Assembly (NCBI RefSeq): GCF_001981525.1 | Contig: NZ_MPSB01000003.1 | Location: forward strand, 186,001 to 250,000 | DNA: 64,000 nt | Direction of reading: 5' to 3' | Source: Sphingomonas jeddahensis | Lineage (GTDB): Bacteria; Pseudomonadota; Alphaproteobacteria; Sphingomonadales; Sphingomonadaceae | Shown here: positions 17,136 to 26,266 of the stretch, in pieces | Position numbering within the stretch: position 1 is the first letter of the stretch | Layout of the letters: each line of letters starts with the position of its first letter | Translations under genes and position numbers: made by a program | The notes under the pieces: model-generated | Told to the model about the DNA's origin: nothing | The model's input: the letters and a program-made list of their open reading frames with translations, nothing else | The model's database searches: none

Positions 17136-18869
17136 TTACGCCGCGACCGCTTCGGGCGTCGGTGCCGGTTGCCGCCCGCGGATCAGCTTGCCCGGCAGCG
17201 CGTCGGTCGCTTCACCATTCCGGTAGATCACCTGCCCCGACTTAATCGTGGCGACATAGCCCGACGCCTTCTGCATCAGCCGCCGCGCGCCGGTCGGCAG
17301 GTCGTACACCATATACGGCTTGCCCAGTTCCAGCGCGTCGAAGTCGATCACGTTGACGTCGGCGAGATACCCCGGCGCGAGCAGGCCGCGATCGTGGAGG
17401 CCGACCGCTTTCGCCGTGTCGAGCGTCTGCTGCTTCACGGTCTCGGCGAGATCCAGCAACGGCCCGCGGGTGCGGTCTCGGCACCAATGGGTCAGCATGA
17501 ACGTCGGCAGGCTGACGTCGCAGATCGCGCCGACATGCGCGCCGCCATCGGACAGGCCCGAGAGCGTGTTGGGATTGGTGATCATCGCATGGACGTTGTC
17601 GAGATTGCCCTCGACGTAATTGTGCATCGGGAAGAACAGGAACGCGCGGCCCTCATCCTCGAGCAAAGCGTCATAGACGAGTTCGTCGGGGTGGACTCCC
17701 TGCCGCTCGGCCTCGGCAGCGAGGCTGGTTGCGGGATCGGGCTCGTAATCGACGCGCTCGCCGATGCGGAACATCTTGTGCTGCGCGCCGGCGACCGAGT
17801 TGACGAAGGGGTGGTCCTTCTCGGGCATCTCGGCGATCAGCCGCGCGCGATAGTCGGGGTCGCGCATCCGAGCGACCTTCTGGTCGAGCGGCAGGTCGGC
17901 GATCTCGCGATAGCTCGGCCGGCTGATGAAGGGGTGGACCGAACCTTGTAGGCCAAGCATCAGCCCGACCGGGCGGCCGGCGATCTGCGCCTTGAGCGGA
18001 TATCCCTCGGCAACCGAGGCATCGAGTCGCTCGGTCAGTTGGCGCCACTGGTTGGGGACGACATCGGCCTGGACCATCGAGAAGCTCAGCGGCTGGCCGG
18101 AAATCTTCGTCAGGTCGCGCACGAGGCTGAACTCCTCGTCCATTTCCTGGAAATCGGACACCCATTGCAGCACGCCGGTGCCGGCATCGGCGATGCCGCG
18201 GGCGATCGCCTCCATTTCCTCGCGCGCGGCGCGCACGGTGGGGGTGAGGTCGCCGTCGGCGGTGCGGTGAACCATCGTGCGGGTGGTGGAGAAGCCGAGC
18301 GCGCCGTCACGCAGCGCTTCCGCCGTCAGCCGGCGCATTTCCTCATTCTCTTCCGGCGTGGCGGGATCGCGGTTCGCGCCGCGTTCGCCCATCACATAAA
18401 CGCGCAGCGCGCCGTGCGGCACCTGCACCGCGACGTCGATGTCGTGCGGCAGCTTGTCGACCGCGTCCATATATTCGCCGAAGCTTTCCCACTGCCACGA
18501 TAGCCCTTCGTGAAGCGCGGCGCCGGGGATGTCCTCCACACCCTCCATCAGGCGGATCAGCGTGTCGTGATCCTGCGGGCGGACCGGCGCGAAGCCGACG
18601 CCGCAATTTCCGACGACAACGGTGGTGGCGCCGAGCGTCGAGGAGGGATCCATGCGCGAGGCCCAGGTGATCTGGCCGTCATAATGGGTGTGGATATCGA
18701 CCCAGCCGGGAGTGACGAGCTTGCCGCTGGCGTCGATCTCCTGCTTGCCGCCGCCGCTGACGGTGCCGATTGCGGCGATTCGACCGCCCTGAATCGCGAC
18801 GTCGCCGCGATAGGGGGCGCCGCCCGAGCCGTCGACGATCGTGCCGCCCCTGATCACCAGGTCGTACAT
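17136..18869 (-). CDS. Amidohydrolase, N-acyl-D-amino-acid deacylase family (paralog 2)
   Basis: A 577-residue paralog of the protein at 13918, aligning along its length ([86 protein letters not shown]). Metal-binding positions match those of the first copy. The start at MYDLVIRGG aligns with the MYDLLVKNG of its paralog; a longer open frame upstream overlaps the divergent nitroreductase gene. The first gene of a probable leftward unit with BKACE and paralog 1, interrupted by repeats. Substrate unknown. Confidence 0.85.
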   Translation of the reverse strand: MYDLVIRGGTIVDGSGGAPYRGDVAIQGGRIAAIGTVSGGGKQEIDASGKLVTPGWVDIHTHYDGQITWASRMDPSSTLGATTVVVGNCGVGFAPVRPQDHDTLIRLMEGVEDIPGAALHEGLSWQWESFGEYMDAVDKLPHDIDVAVQVPHGALRVYVMGERGANRDPATPEENEEMRRLTAEALRDGALGFSTTRTMVHRTADGDLTPTVRAAREEMEAIARGIADAGTGVLQWVSDFQEMDEEFSLVRDLTKISGQPLSFSMVQADVVPNQWRQLTERLDASVAEGYPLKAQIAGRPVGLMLGLQGSVHPFISRPSYREIADLPLDQKVARMRDPDYRARLIAEMPEKDHPFVNSVAGAQHKMFRIGERVDYEPDPATSLAAEAERQGVHPDELVYDALLEDEGRAFLFFPMHNYVEGNLDNVHAMITNPNTLSGLSDGGAHVGAICDVSLPTFMLTHWCRDRTRGPLLDLAETVKQQTLDTAKAVGLHDRGLLAPGYLADVNVIDFDALELGKPYMVYDLPTGARRLMQKASGYVATIKSGQVIYRNGEATDALPGKLIRGRQPAPTPEAVAA

Positions 18870-18958
18870 CGCACCTCTCCATATGTCTTTTGCCGCGATG
18901 GTGACTTCTGCGATGGCGTGAGGCAAGGAGATTCGAACAACTGACTTAGGAGCGGGTG

Positions 18959-19648
18959 ATGGCGACACGGGCGTTGGAGCGGGTGAGCGACAGCGATACG
19001 TTGGAGGCGCTGCTGCGCGAGCGGCGTTCGGTACGGGGCTTCCGGCCCGATCCGGTGCCCGCCGATCTTCTGGAGCGCGTGATGGACATGGCACAGCTCG
19101 CCCCGTCGAACTGCAACGTCCAGCCGTGGACTGCGCATGTCGTGTCGGGCGAGGCGGCGGAGCGAATGCGAACGGTGCTGCACGACGCGGCGAAGAGCGG
19201 CACCAAGATGACGCCGGACTTCCCGCTGACCGGTGCCTATCCGGGCCACTATCGCGGGCGGCAGATCGATGCGGCGAAATCGTTGTTCGCCGCCACCAAC
19301 GTGGCGCGCGACGACGTGCCGGCGCGGACCGAATCGTTCCTGCGCAACTTCCGCTTCTTCGATGCGCCGCATGCGATGTTCCTGTTCATCCCGGCCTGGG
19401 CGGGAATGCGCGAAGCGGCGGATTGCGGGATGTACGCGCAATCCTTCATGCTAGCGCTGACCGCCAATGGCCTGGCGTCCTGCGCGCAAGGGGCGCTTAG
19501 CCATCATGCCGAGATCGTGCACCGCGAGCTTGGCGTGGGGGAGGACCAGAAGCTGCTGTTCGGGATCGCCTTCGGTTACGAGGATGCCGCGCATCCGGCC
19601 AACGCGGCGCGGACGGTGCGCGACAAGGATCACGTGCTGCACGGGTGA
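18959..19648 (+). CDS. Nitroreductase family FMN oxidoreductase
   Basis: A 229-residue flavoprotein of the NfnB/nitroreductase fold, which uses NAD(P)H to reduce nitro groups, quinones or flavins. The FMN-binding N-terminus (RERRSVRGFRPDPVP) and the LAPSNCNVQPW loop near residue 50 are typical, as is the late helix with NGLASCAQGAL. The ATG at 18959 has an AGGAG six bases upstream; a GTG directly before it is less likely. It diverges from amidohydrolase paralog 2 across about 90 bp. Substrate not predictable. Confidence 0.85.
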   Translation: MATRALERVSDSDTLEALLRERRSVRGFRPDPVPADLLERVMDMAQLAPSNCNVQPWTAHVVSGEAAERMRTVLHDAAKSGTKMTPDFPLTGAYPGHYRGRQIDAAKSLFAATNVARDDVPARTESFLRNFRFFDAPHAMFLFIPAWAGMREAADCGMYAQSFMLALTANGLASCAQGALSHHAEIVHRELGVGEDQKLLFGIAFGYEDAAHPANAARTVRDKDHVLHG

Positions 19649-19670
19649 ACGGCGCATACACCGGTACCTT

Positions 19671-19764
19671 CGTCATTCCCGCGAAGACGGGAATCCATAG
19701 ACGCTGACGTCGGTTGCTCTCGCGAGACCTGCGCGTATGGATCCCCGCCTCCGCGGGGATGACG
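19671..19764. repeat. Composite palindromic repeat, family A, copy 3
   Basis: The left arm CGTCATTCCCGCGAAGACGG then GAATCCATAGACGCT pairs with the right arm GCGCGTATGGATCCCCGCCT ending CGGGGATGACG. It has the same geometry as 8811 and 11162, with an unrelated centre (TCGGTTGCTCTCGCGAGACC). It lies between the nitroreductase and ctaB. Confidence 0.85.
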
Positions 19765-19820
19765 AGCGAGAAAAGAGCTGTCTCTCCGCCAAACGCTTCC
19801 CCCGTACTCCACAAGCGACT

Positions 19821-20738
19821 ATGGCCAGTTCCCATCCGATGACCCAAGCGTCGCCCCTTCTGCCGCCAGCCGACTGGCGCGATTTCCTTGCGCTCACCAA
19901 GCCGCGCGTGCTGACGCTTGTTGTCTTCACGGGGCTGTGCGGGATGCTGGCCGCCCCGGTGCCGATCCATCCGGTGCTTGGCTTCACCGCAATCCTGTGC
20001 ATCGCGCTGGGTGCAGGCGCGGCGGGGACGCTCAACCAGTGGTATGAGGCGGATCTGGATGCGCTGATGAAGCGCACCGCTGGGCGGCCGCTGCCGGCGG
20101 GGCGAATGGAGAAGCAATCCGCGCTGCATTTCGGCGTGGGGCTAGGCGCATTCTCGGTCATTCTGATGGGGCTGGCGCTGAACTATGCCGCCGCCGCTAT
20201 TCTGGCCGTGTCGATCCTGTTCTACGTGCTGATCTACACCGTGTGGCTGAAGCGGCGGACGCCGCAAAACATCGTCATCGGCGGGGCGGCGGGGGCGTTT
20301 CCGCCGCTGATTGGCTGGGCTGCTGCGACGGGCGAAGTGGCGGCGCTGCCCGTGCTATTGTTCATGTTCGTGTTTCTATGGACACCGCCGCATTTCTGGG
20401 CGCTCGCGCTGTTCGTGAAGACCGATTATGCCAATGCCGGCGTGCCGATGCTGCCGGTTGTGGCCGGCGAGAAGGTGACGCGGCGGCAGATCGGGCTGTA
20501 CACCATCCCGATGGCGTTGGCCGCCGTGGCGCCGTGGCCGTTGGGGCTCACGGGTGTGATCTACGGCTTAGTGTCGCTCGCGATGACGGCATGGTTCGGG
20601 TGGCTGGCGTTGCGCGTCGCGACTCGTACGACGGGCGCGGACGATGCGATGCTGCCCGAAAAAGCCCTGTTCAAATATTCGATCCTGTATCTTTTCGTGG
20701 TGTTCGGCGCGCTGGTCGTCGATCGGTGGGTAGCATGA
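19821..20738 (+). CDS. ctaB: Protoheme IX farnesyltransferase (heme o synthase)
   Basis: A UbiA-type prenyltransferase of 305 residues with about nine membrane helices. It adds a farnesyl group to heme b, giving heme o for terminal oxidases. The first cytoplasmic loop carries the prenyl-diphosphate site ([20 protein letters not shown]), and a second acidic segment is [13 protein letters not shown]. The ATG at 19821 was chosen; ATG at 19839 is also possible. Codons further upstream derive from the family A repeat. It overlaps the next gene by four bases. Confidence 0.93.
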   Translation: MASSHPMTQASPLLPPADWRDFLALTKPRVLTLVVFTGLCGMLAAPVPIHPVLGFTAILCIALGAGAAGTLNQWYEADLDALMKRTAGRPLPAGRMEKQSALHFGVGLGAFSVILMGLALNYAAAAILAVSILFYVLIYTVWLKRRTPQNIVIGGAAGAFPPLIGWAAATGEVAALPVLLFMFVFLWTPPHFWALALFVKTDYANAGVPMLPVVAGEKVTRRQIGLYTIPMALAAVAPWPLGLTGVIYGLVSLAMTAWFGWLALRVATRTTGADDAMLPEKALFKYSILYLFVVFGALVVDRWVA

Positions 20739-20875
20739 TGAACGATGATCGCGATCTTGTGCGTCGGCGACAGAAGAGCCGTGCGGTGGTTACGGCGGTG
20801 CTATTAGGGGCGTTCGTGATCCTGGTGTTCGCGATCTCAATCGTGAAGATCCAGCAAGGGCTGACATCCAGATGA
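20735..20875 (+). CDS. Small CoxF-like membrane protein of the oxidase assembly cluster
   Basis: A 46-residue protein between ctaB and ctaG, joined to both by ATGA overlaps. A charged N-terminus ([16 protein letters not shown]) precedes one membrane helix ([18 protein letters not shown]) and a short tail. A protein of this size and topology (CoxF) is common at this position in alphaproteobacteria. Its role in cytochrome c oxidase assembly is inferred from position, since the sequence is too short for a firm family call. The double overlap is strong evidence that it is translated. Confidence 0.8.
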   Translation: MMNDDRDLVRRRQKSRAVVTAVLLGAFVILVFAISIVKIQQGLTSR

Positions 20876-21417
20876 TCCGCGTCTTTTCCGGCAATCAGCG
20901 CGTCGCCGCACTTGCGGTGCTGGGCATCTGCTTGATGACTGGGCTCGCGTTCGCCAGCGTGCCGCTTTACCGCATGTTCTGCCAGGTGACCGGCTTTGCC
21001 GGGACTACACAGCGCGGGCTGACGGCGCCCGGCGCGGTCGGCGGCCAGATCAAGGTCGATTTCGACGCAAACACCAACGCACGCCTGCCGTGGCGCTTCG
21101 CTCCAGAGCAGACGAGCCACACGGTGGCGATCGGCGCGCGCACCATGGCCTTCTTCAACGCCACCAACCGCGCCGCCGTGCCCGTCACCGGCACCGCTAC
21201 GTTCAACGTGACGCCGCTGCACGCGGGCAAATATTTCACCAAGATCGAATGTTTCTGCTTCACGCAACAGACGCTGAAGCCTGGCGAGTCGATCCGTATG
21301 CCGGTGATCTACTTTGTCGATCCGAAAATCCTTGATGATCCCGACGCGCGCGATATCGACACCATCACGCTCAGCTACACGTTTTACCCGGTAGATTCGG
21401 ACAAGACGGCGAGCTAA
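20872..21417 (+). CDS. ctaG: Cytochrome c oxidase assembly protein CtaG (Cox11)
   Basis: Delivers copper to the CuB site of cytochrome c oxidase subunit I on the periplasmic side. The 181 residues have one N-terminal membrane helix (~10-30), then a periplasmic domain with YRMFCQVTG (C37) and the copper-binding C127-F-C129-F motif, followed by TQQTLKPGE. All cysteines of the family are kept. It overlaps the CoxF-like gene by four bases and lies 34 bp before ctaE. Confidence 0.95.
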   Translation: MIRVFSGNQRVAALAVLGICLMTGLAFASVPLYRMFCQVTGFAGTTQRGLTAPGAVGGQIKVDFDANTNARLPWRFAPEQTSHTVAIGARTMAFFNATNRAAVPVTGTATFNVTPLHAGKYFTKIECFCFTQQTLKPGESIRMPVIYFVDPKILDDPDARDIDTITLSYTFYPVDSDKTAS

Positions 21418-21451
21418 GCGAGGCAAAATAGCGTATCTACAGGGGAGCCCG

Positions 21452-22375
21452 ATGGCCGGCGCCAAGAACCACGATTACCATATCCTGCCGCCGGATCCCT
21501 GGCCGCTGATCAGTTCCTTCTCGGCGCTGGCGATGGCGGCGGGCGGCATCATGTGGATGCACGGCAGCCATGTCGATAAGCCCAACGGCGGCGGCTGGCT
21601 GTTCTTGGCTGGCCTTGCGGCGGTGCTGTTCTCGATGTTCAGCTGGTGGCGCAACGTGATTCGCGAAGGGCGCGCAGGCGATCACACGCCGGTGGTCCAG
21701 CTTCACTTCCGTTACGGCATGATCCTGTTCATCGCTTCGGAAGTGATGTTTTTCGTCGGCTGGTTCTGGGCCTATTTCGACTTTGCGCTGTTCCCCGACG
21801 CGATCGCGTTCGTCGATGGCGCCGTTGAGCGCGCGACTGAGGGTGCAGCGTTGGTGGCGCAATGGCCGCCCAAGGGCCTTGAAGTCATCAACGCCTTTGA
21901 ACTGCCGCTGCTCAACACGCTGATCCTGCTGCTGTCGGGCACCACGGTGACCTGGGCACACCATGCCTTGATCCACAACCAGCGTGGCGGCGAAAAGCGC
22001 GGCCTGTGGGGGGCGCTGGGCGTCGGTGATCGCGACGGCGTGCTGAAGGGCCTGTGGCTGACGATCCTGCTCGGCCTGCTGTTCAGCGGCATCCAGGCCT
22101 ATGAGTACATGCACGCGCCGTTCCCGTTCAAGGGCAACAATTATGGCGCGTCTTTCTTCATGGCGACTGGCTTCCACGGTTTCCATGTGATCGTTGGCAC
22201 GATCTTCCTGATCGTCTGCTTGATGCGCGCCTATAAGGGTGATTTCACCCCGAAGGGCCATTTCGGCTTCGAGGCGGCGGCCTGGTATTGGCACTTCGTC
22301 GATGTGGTGTGGCTGTTCCTGTTCGTCTCCATCTACATCTGGGGCGGCTGGGGCGCGCCGGTGCACGGCGGCTGA
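21452..22375 (+). CDS. ctaE: Cytochrome c oxidase subunit III
   Basis: An integral subunit of the aa3-type oxidase, 307 residues with seven membrane helices. The family blocks MILFIASEVMFFVGWFWAYF and GVMDRDGVLKGLW-like GVGDRDGVLKGLW are present, as are FYMATGFHGFHV-like FFMATGFHGFHVIVGT and the C-terminal WYWHFVDVVWLFLF. Subunits I and II are not in the window. A Shine-Dalgarno AGGGGAG precedes the ATG at 21452. A hairpin with a T-run lies just downstream. Confidence 0.96.
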   Translation: MAGAKNHDYHILPPDPWPLISSFSALAMAAGGIMWMHGSHVDKPNGGGWLFLAGLAAVLFSMFSWWRNVIREGRAGDHTPVVQLHFRYGMILFIASEVMFFVGWFWAYFDFALFPDAIAFVDGAVERATEGAALVAQWPPKGLEVINAFELPLLNTLILLLSGTTVTWAHHALIHNQRGGEKRGLWGALGVGDRDGVLKGLWLTILLGLLFSGIQAYEYMHAPFPFKGNNYGASFFMATGFHGFHVIVGTIFLIVCLMRAYKGDFTPKGHFGFEAAAWYWHFVDVVWLFLFVSIYIWGGWGAPVHGG

Positions 22376-22403
22376 CGCTGACGTCGAAAACGACGGTAAT
22401 GGC

Positions 22404-22440
22404 GGGCGCGGTTCCTCTGGAGCCGCGCCCGTCGGCTTTT
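22404..22440 (+). terminator. Hairpin terminator after ctaE
   Basis: The 12-bp stem GGGCGCGGTTCC / GGAGCCGCGCCC (one G-T pair) encloses a TCT loop and is followed by GTCGGCTTTT. It looks like an intrinsic terminator 28 bp after the ctaE stop, and its T-run directly touches the ribosome-binding site of the SURF1 gene. It may lower SURF1 expression relative to the oxidase genes. Confidence 0.65.
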
Positions 22441-22454
22441 GGGGAGATGCGCGG

Positions 22455-23075
22455 ATGAGGCGCTGGCCGCTTGTGCCGACGGTGATCGTCGGGATCTGCG
22501 TTGCGGTGATGATCGGGCTGGGGCTGTGGCAGTTGCTGGTGCGACTGCCCGAGAAGGAGGCGCAACTGGCGCAACTCGCCGGCAATCCGGCGCGCCCGCC
22601 GGTGGCGTTTCCCTCCGTGCCTGATGACCGACTGCTGTTCCGGCGCACCTCGGCCATGTGCCGGGAGGTCGGGGGCATCACGCGGGCGGGTGCCGGCAAC
22701 GCCGGCTATCGGCTGATCGCCAACTGCCGAGCCGGCGCCGAAGGGCCTGGAATAAAGGTGCAACTCGGCACCACACGCGATCCGACAAAAATGGTGCGCT
22801 GGAGCGGTGGCGCGGTGAGTGGCTGGATCAGCCACGCGCCCGATGCGACACCGATGATCGCCAAGCTGTTTAGCCATGTGCCGCAGCCGATGCTGCTGGT
22901 GGCAGATCAGCCCGCACCGGGGCTCGAGGCGAACACGCGGCCGGATATCGGATTGGTGCCCAACAACCACCTTGCCTATGCCGGCCAGTGGTTCTTTTTC
23001 GCGCTCGTGGCAGCGGTGATCTTTGTCATCGCAGTGCGGCGGCGGCACGCCGCTCCCGCGTCGCGCCGGACTTGA
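22455..23075 (+). CDS. SURF1 family cytochrome c oxidase assembly protein
   Basis: A 206-residue inner-membrane protein with the SURF1 topology: helix 1 (~5-25, VPTVIVGICVAVMIGLGLWQ), a periplasmic domain and helix 2 (~175-197). The GLWQL motif at the end of helix 1 and the NNHLAYAGQWFFFA motif before helix 2 are diagnostic. It helps insert heme a into subunit I. GGGGAG precedes the ATG at 22455. The last codons and the stop lie inside a family C repeat, which probably replaced the original C-terminus. Confidence 0.88.
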   Translation: MRRWPLVPTVIVGICVAVMIGLGLWQLLVRLPEKEAQLAQLAGNPARPPVAFPSVPDDRLLFRRTSAMCREVGGITRAGAGNAGYRLIANCRAGAEGPGIKVQLGTTRDPTKMVRWSGGAVSGWISHAPDATPMIAKLFSHVPQPMLLVADQPAPGLEANTRPDIGLVPNNHLAYAGQWFFFALVAAVIFVIAVRRRHAAPASRRT

Positions 23076-23142
23076 TCCGCGGTCCCGCTTGTTCTTCTGA
23101 CGGCGGGGCAAGGCAGCGGGTCCGGGTCAAGCCCAGGTGATG
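23059..23142. repeat. Family C repeat overlapping the 3' end of the SURF1 gene
   Basis: The left arm CGCCGGACTTGATCCGCGGT contains the SURF1 stop codon (ACTTGA). The right arm is GGGTCCGGGTCAAGCCCAGG. The centre TTGTTCTTCTGACGGCGGGG is the inverse of that in the copy at 13826, so the two copies share their centre as well as their arms. Confidence 0.7.
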
Positions 23143-23187
23143 AGAGATAGTTGTGTCAGCCACCATGCCCCGCTAACCGGCACGTCC

Positions 23188-24585
23188 ATGCGCTACATCA
23201 GCACCCGCGGGGTTGCCCCGACGCTCGACTTCCGCGGCGCGACGCTGGCCGGGCTGGCGTCGGATGGCGGCCTTTACGTGCCCGAACAATGGCCGACGCT
23301 GTCGCGGGACGAGATCGCGAGCCTCGCCGGGCTGTCCTATCCCGAAACGGCAGTGGCGGTGATGCGGCCTTTCGTGGGCGATTCGTTAACGCGCGAGGAA
23401 CTACGCGCGCTTTGCGAACAGGCGTATGGCCGCTTCGCGCACGCGGCGGTAACGCCGCTCAAGCAGCTCGACCACGATCATTGGCTGCTGGAGCTGTTCC
23501 ACGGACCGACACTGGCGTTCAAGGATGTGGCACTGCAGCTGCTCGGGCTGTTGTTCGAACGCTTCCTGACCGGCGACACGGAAGGGCCGCTGACGATCGT
23601 TGGGGCGACCAGCGGGGATACCGGATCGGCGGCGATCGATGCGGTGGCAGGTCGCGCGGGGATCGACATCTTCATGCTTCATCCCGCCGGCCGGGTGAGC
23701 GACGTGCAACGCCGACAAATGACCACGGTGCTCGCGCCCAACGTCCACAACATCGCCATTCGTGGTGATTTCGACACGGCGCAGGCGCTGGTGAAGGCGA
23801 TGTTCAACGATCCCGGCTTCTCGGGTCGGTTCCGGCTCAGCGCGGTAAATTCGATCAACTGGGCGCGGTTGATGGCGCAGGTGGTCTATTACTTTTACTC
23901 GGCGGTACGGCTGGGGGCACCCGAGCGGGCGATCGCCTTCAGCGTGCCGACGGGCAATTTCGGCGACGTCTTCGCAGGCTATGTCGCGGCAAAGATGGGA
24001 CTGCCGGTTGCCAAGCTGATCGTCGCCACCAACGTCAATGACATCCTCCACCGCGCGCTGTCGGCTGGCGATTATTCGTCGGCGACGGTGGTGCCGACCG
24101 CGACGCCGTCGATGGACATCCAGGTGTCGTCGAATTTCGAGCGACTATTGTTCGATCTGGGCGGGCGCGATGGCGTGGCGCTGGCCACGCAGATGCAGGG
24201 CTTTGAAGCGTCAAAGGCGATGCGGCTCACCAACCTCCAGCATGAAGGCGCGGCGTCGCTGCTGACCAGCGCGAGCATCGATGCCGACGGCATGGCGCTG
24301 GCGATGCGCTGGGCGCAGGAGCAGGCAAACGAAGTGATTGACCCGCATACCGCCATCGCGCTTGCGGCTGCGCGGGAGGCGGCGGTGGACGCGCCGATGG
24401 TGACGCTGGCGACGGCGCATCCGGCCAAGTTCCCGGAAGCGGTGGAGCGCGCAACGGGGATGAGCCCGGCGCTGCCGGGCCGGGTAGGCGACCTGTTCGA
24501 GCGCCAGGAGGTGTTCGATACGCTGGACGCTACTTTTGGCGCGGTGAGCGACTATATTGCGGAACGCGCCACGCCCAGGGGCTAG
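23188..24585 (+). CDS. thrC: Threonine synthase
   Basis: Converts O-phospho-homoserine to threonine. The 465-residue PLP enzyme is of fold type II and the long (class I) form. The PLP lysine is K112 in HGPTLAFKDVALQ, with the phosphate-binding GATSGDTGSAA after it. The start MRYISTRGVAPTLDFRGA is typical, and the extra codons upstream come from the repeat region. Its neighbours are the SURF1 gene (same strand, 112 bp) and prfC. Confidence 0.95.
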   Translation: MRYISTRGVAPTLDFRGATLAGLASDGGLYVPEQWPTLSRDEIASLAGLSYPETAVAVMRPFVGDSLTREELRALCEQAYGRFAHAAVTPLKQLDHDHWLLELFHGPTLAFKDVALQLLGLLFERFLTGDTEGPLTIVGATSGDTGSAAIDAVAGRAGIDIFMLHPAGRVSDVQRRQMTTVLAPNVHNIAIRGDFDTAQALVKAMFNDPGFSGRFRLSAVNSINWARLMAQVVYYFYSAVRLGAPERAIAFSVPTGNFGDVFAGYVAAKMGLPVAKLIVATNVNDILHRALSAGDYSSATVVPTATPSMDIQVSSNFERLLFDLGGRDGVALATQMQGFEASKAMRLTNLQHEGAASLLTSASIDADGMALAMRWAQEQANEVIDPHTAIALAAAREAAVDAPMVTLATAHPAKFPEAVERATGMSPALPGRVGDLFERQEVFDTLDATFGAVSDYIAERATPRG

Positions 24586-24600
24586 CGCGTATCCTCTCAC

Positions 24601-24682
24601 CCGTTCGCCTTGAGCTTGTCAAAGGACGTGTCATGTGCGGTGCCGCCTAGGGCACGTGCTTCGACAGGCTCAGCACGAACGG
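24601..24682. repeat. Composite palindromic repeat, family B
   Basis: The left arm CGTTCGCCTTGAGCTTGTCA and the right arm GTGCTTCGACAGGCTCAGCA, ending CGAACGG, enclose a centre of about 25 bp. It is very close to the copies at 174 and 26267. It lies between thrC and prfC, so prfC is flanked on both sides by the same repeat. Confidence 0.85.
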
Positions 24683-24715
24683 TCGTTGTGCAGCACCTTC
24701 TATCCGAGACCTGAC

Positions 24716-26242
24716 ATGCCATCCCCCCGCCGCACCTTCGCGATCATCTCGCACCCCGACGCCGGCAAGACGACGCTGACCGAAAAGCTCCTCTACGTCG
24801 GCGGCGCGATCCATCTCGCCGGCGAGGTGAAGGCGCGCGGGGCCAACCGGCGCGCGCGATCGGACTGGATGAAGATCGAGCAGCAGCGCGGCATCTCGGT
24901 CACATCGTCGGTGATGACGTTCGAGAAGGACGGCGTGTTCTTCAACCTGCTCGACACGCCGGGCCACGAGGATTTCAGCGAGGACACCTATCGCACGCTG
25001 ACCGCGGTCGATTCGGCCGTGATGGTGATCGACGCGGCGCGCGGGATCGAGGCGCAGACGCGCAAGCTGTTCGAGGTGTGCCGCCTCAGGAACGTGCCGA
25101 TCATCACCTTCGTCAACAAGGTCGATCGCGAAGGCCGGCCTGTGTTCGAGCTGCTCGACGAGATCGCCGACGTGCTGGCGCTTGACGTGTGCCCGATGAG
25201 CTGGCCGGTCGGCATGGGCGGCACGTTTGAGGGGATCCTCGACCTGGCCACCAACCGCATCAGCCGGCCCGATGGTGACAGTCGCACGTTCCAAGGCCGC
25301 ACCGAAGACGCACCGCAACTGCCCGCCGACGTCGCGGAAGAGATCGAGCTGGCCCAGGCCGGCTACGCGTCGTTCGATGCCGAGGCGTATCGCGCGGGTG
25401 ACCTGACGCCGGTATATTTCGGCTCCGCGCTGAAGGATTTCGGCCCCGCCGAGCTGATCGCCGCCCTCGCCGAGTTCGCTCCCCCACCACGCCCGCAACC
25501 AGCTGAGCCGGCACCAGTGCAGCCGGACGAGAAGGACGTCACCGGCTTCGTCTTCAAGGTGCAGGCCAACATGGACCCGCAGCACCGCGACCGGATCGCG
25601 TTCATGCGGCTGTGCTCGGGCACGTTCAAGCGCGGCATGAAACTGACGCCGACCGGCCATGGCAAGCCGATCGCGGTGCATTCGCCGATCCTGTTCTTCG
25701 CGCAGGATCGCGAGATCGCCGACGAGGCGTTTCCGGGCGACATCATCGGCATCCCCAACCATGGCACGCTGCGGGTTGGGGATACGCTGAGCGAGAAGCC
25801 GGGCGTGCGGATTACCGGCCTCCCAAACTTCGCGCCGGAAATCCTGCGCCGCGTGGCGTTGAAGGATCCCACCAAGACCAAGCAGTTGCGCAAGGCGCTT
25901 GACGATCTGTCTGAAGAAGGCGTGATCCAGGTTTTCTATCCGGAGATCGGATCGAACTGGATCATCGGCGTGGTCGGGCAGCTCCAGCTCGACGTCCTGC
26001 TGTCGCGGCTGGAGGCGGAATATAAGGTCGGCGCGAACCTCGAAGCATCGCCCTTCGACACCGCGCGGTGGATTTCCGCGAGCGATCCGGCGGCGTTGAA
26101 GGAGTTCATGGACCTGAACCGCAGTGCCTTGGCCAAGGATCGCGACGGCAACCCGGTGTTCCTGGCGAAGAGCGCGTGGGAGGTCGGCTATATCGCCGAT
26201 CGCTACAGCAAAGTGACGTTCGCGGCGACGCGGGAGCGCTGA
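24716..26242 (+). CDS. prfC: Peptide chain release factor 3
   Basis: A translational GTPase that removes RF1/RF2 from the ribosome after peptide release. The 508-residue length is slightly below that of E. coli RF3. GTPase motifs are SHPDAGKTTL (G1), the switch region QQRGISVTSSV, DTPGHEDF (G3) and NKVD (G4). Domain II and the RF3-type C-terminal domain follow. The start at MPSPRRTFAIISHPD was chosen because upstream codons are repeat-derived. Confidence 0.95.
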   Translation: MPSPRRTFAIISHPDAGKTTLTEKLLYVGGAIHLAGEVKARGANRRARSDWMKIEQQRGISVTSSVMTFEKDGVFFNLLDTPGHEDFSEDTYRTLTAVDSAVMVIDAARGIEAQTRKLFEVCRLRNVPIITFVNKVDREGRPVFELLDEIADVLALDVCPMSWPVGMGGTFEGILDLATNRISRPDGDSRTFQGRTEDAPQLPADVAEEIELAQAGYASFDAEAYRAGDLTPVYFGSALKDFGPAELIAALAEFAPPPRPQPAEPAPVQPDEKDVTGFVFKVQANMDPQHRDRIAFMRLCSGTFKRGMKLTPTGHGKPIAVHSPILFFAQDREIADEAFPGDIIGIPNHGTLRVGDTLSEKPGVRITGLPNFAPEILRRVALKDPTKTKQLRKALDDLSEEGVIQVFYPEIGSNWIIGVVGQLQLDVLLSRLEAEYKVGANLEASPFDTARWISASDPAALKEFMDLNRSALAKDRDGNPVFLAKSAWEVGYIADRYSKVTFAATRER

Positions 26243-26266
26243 GGGCGGCGAGCGGGCACACCACGC

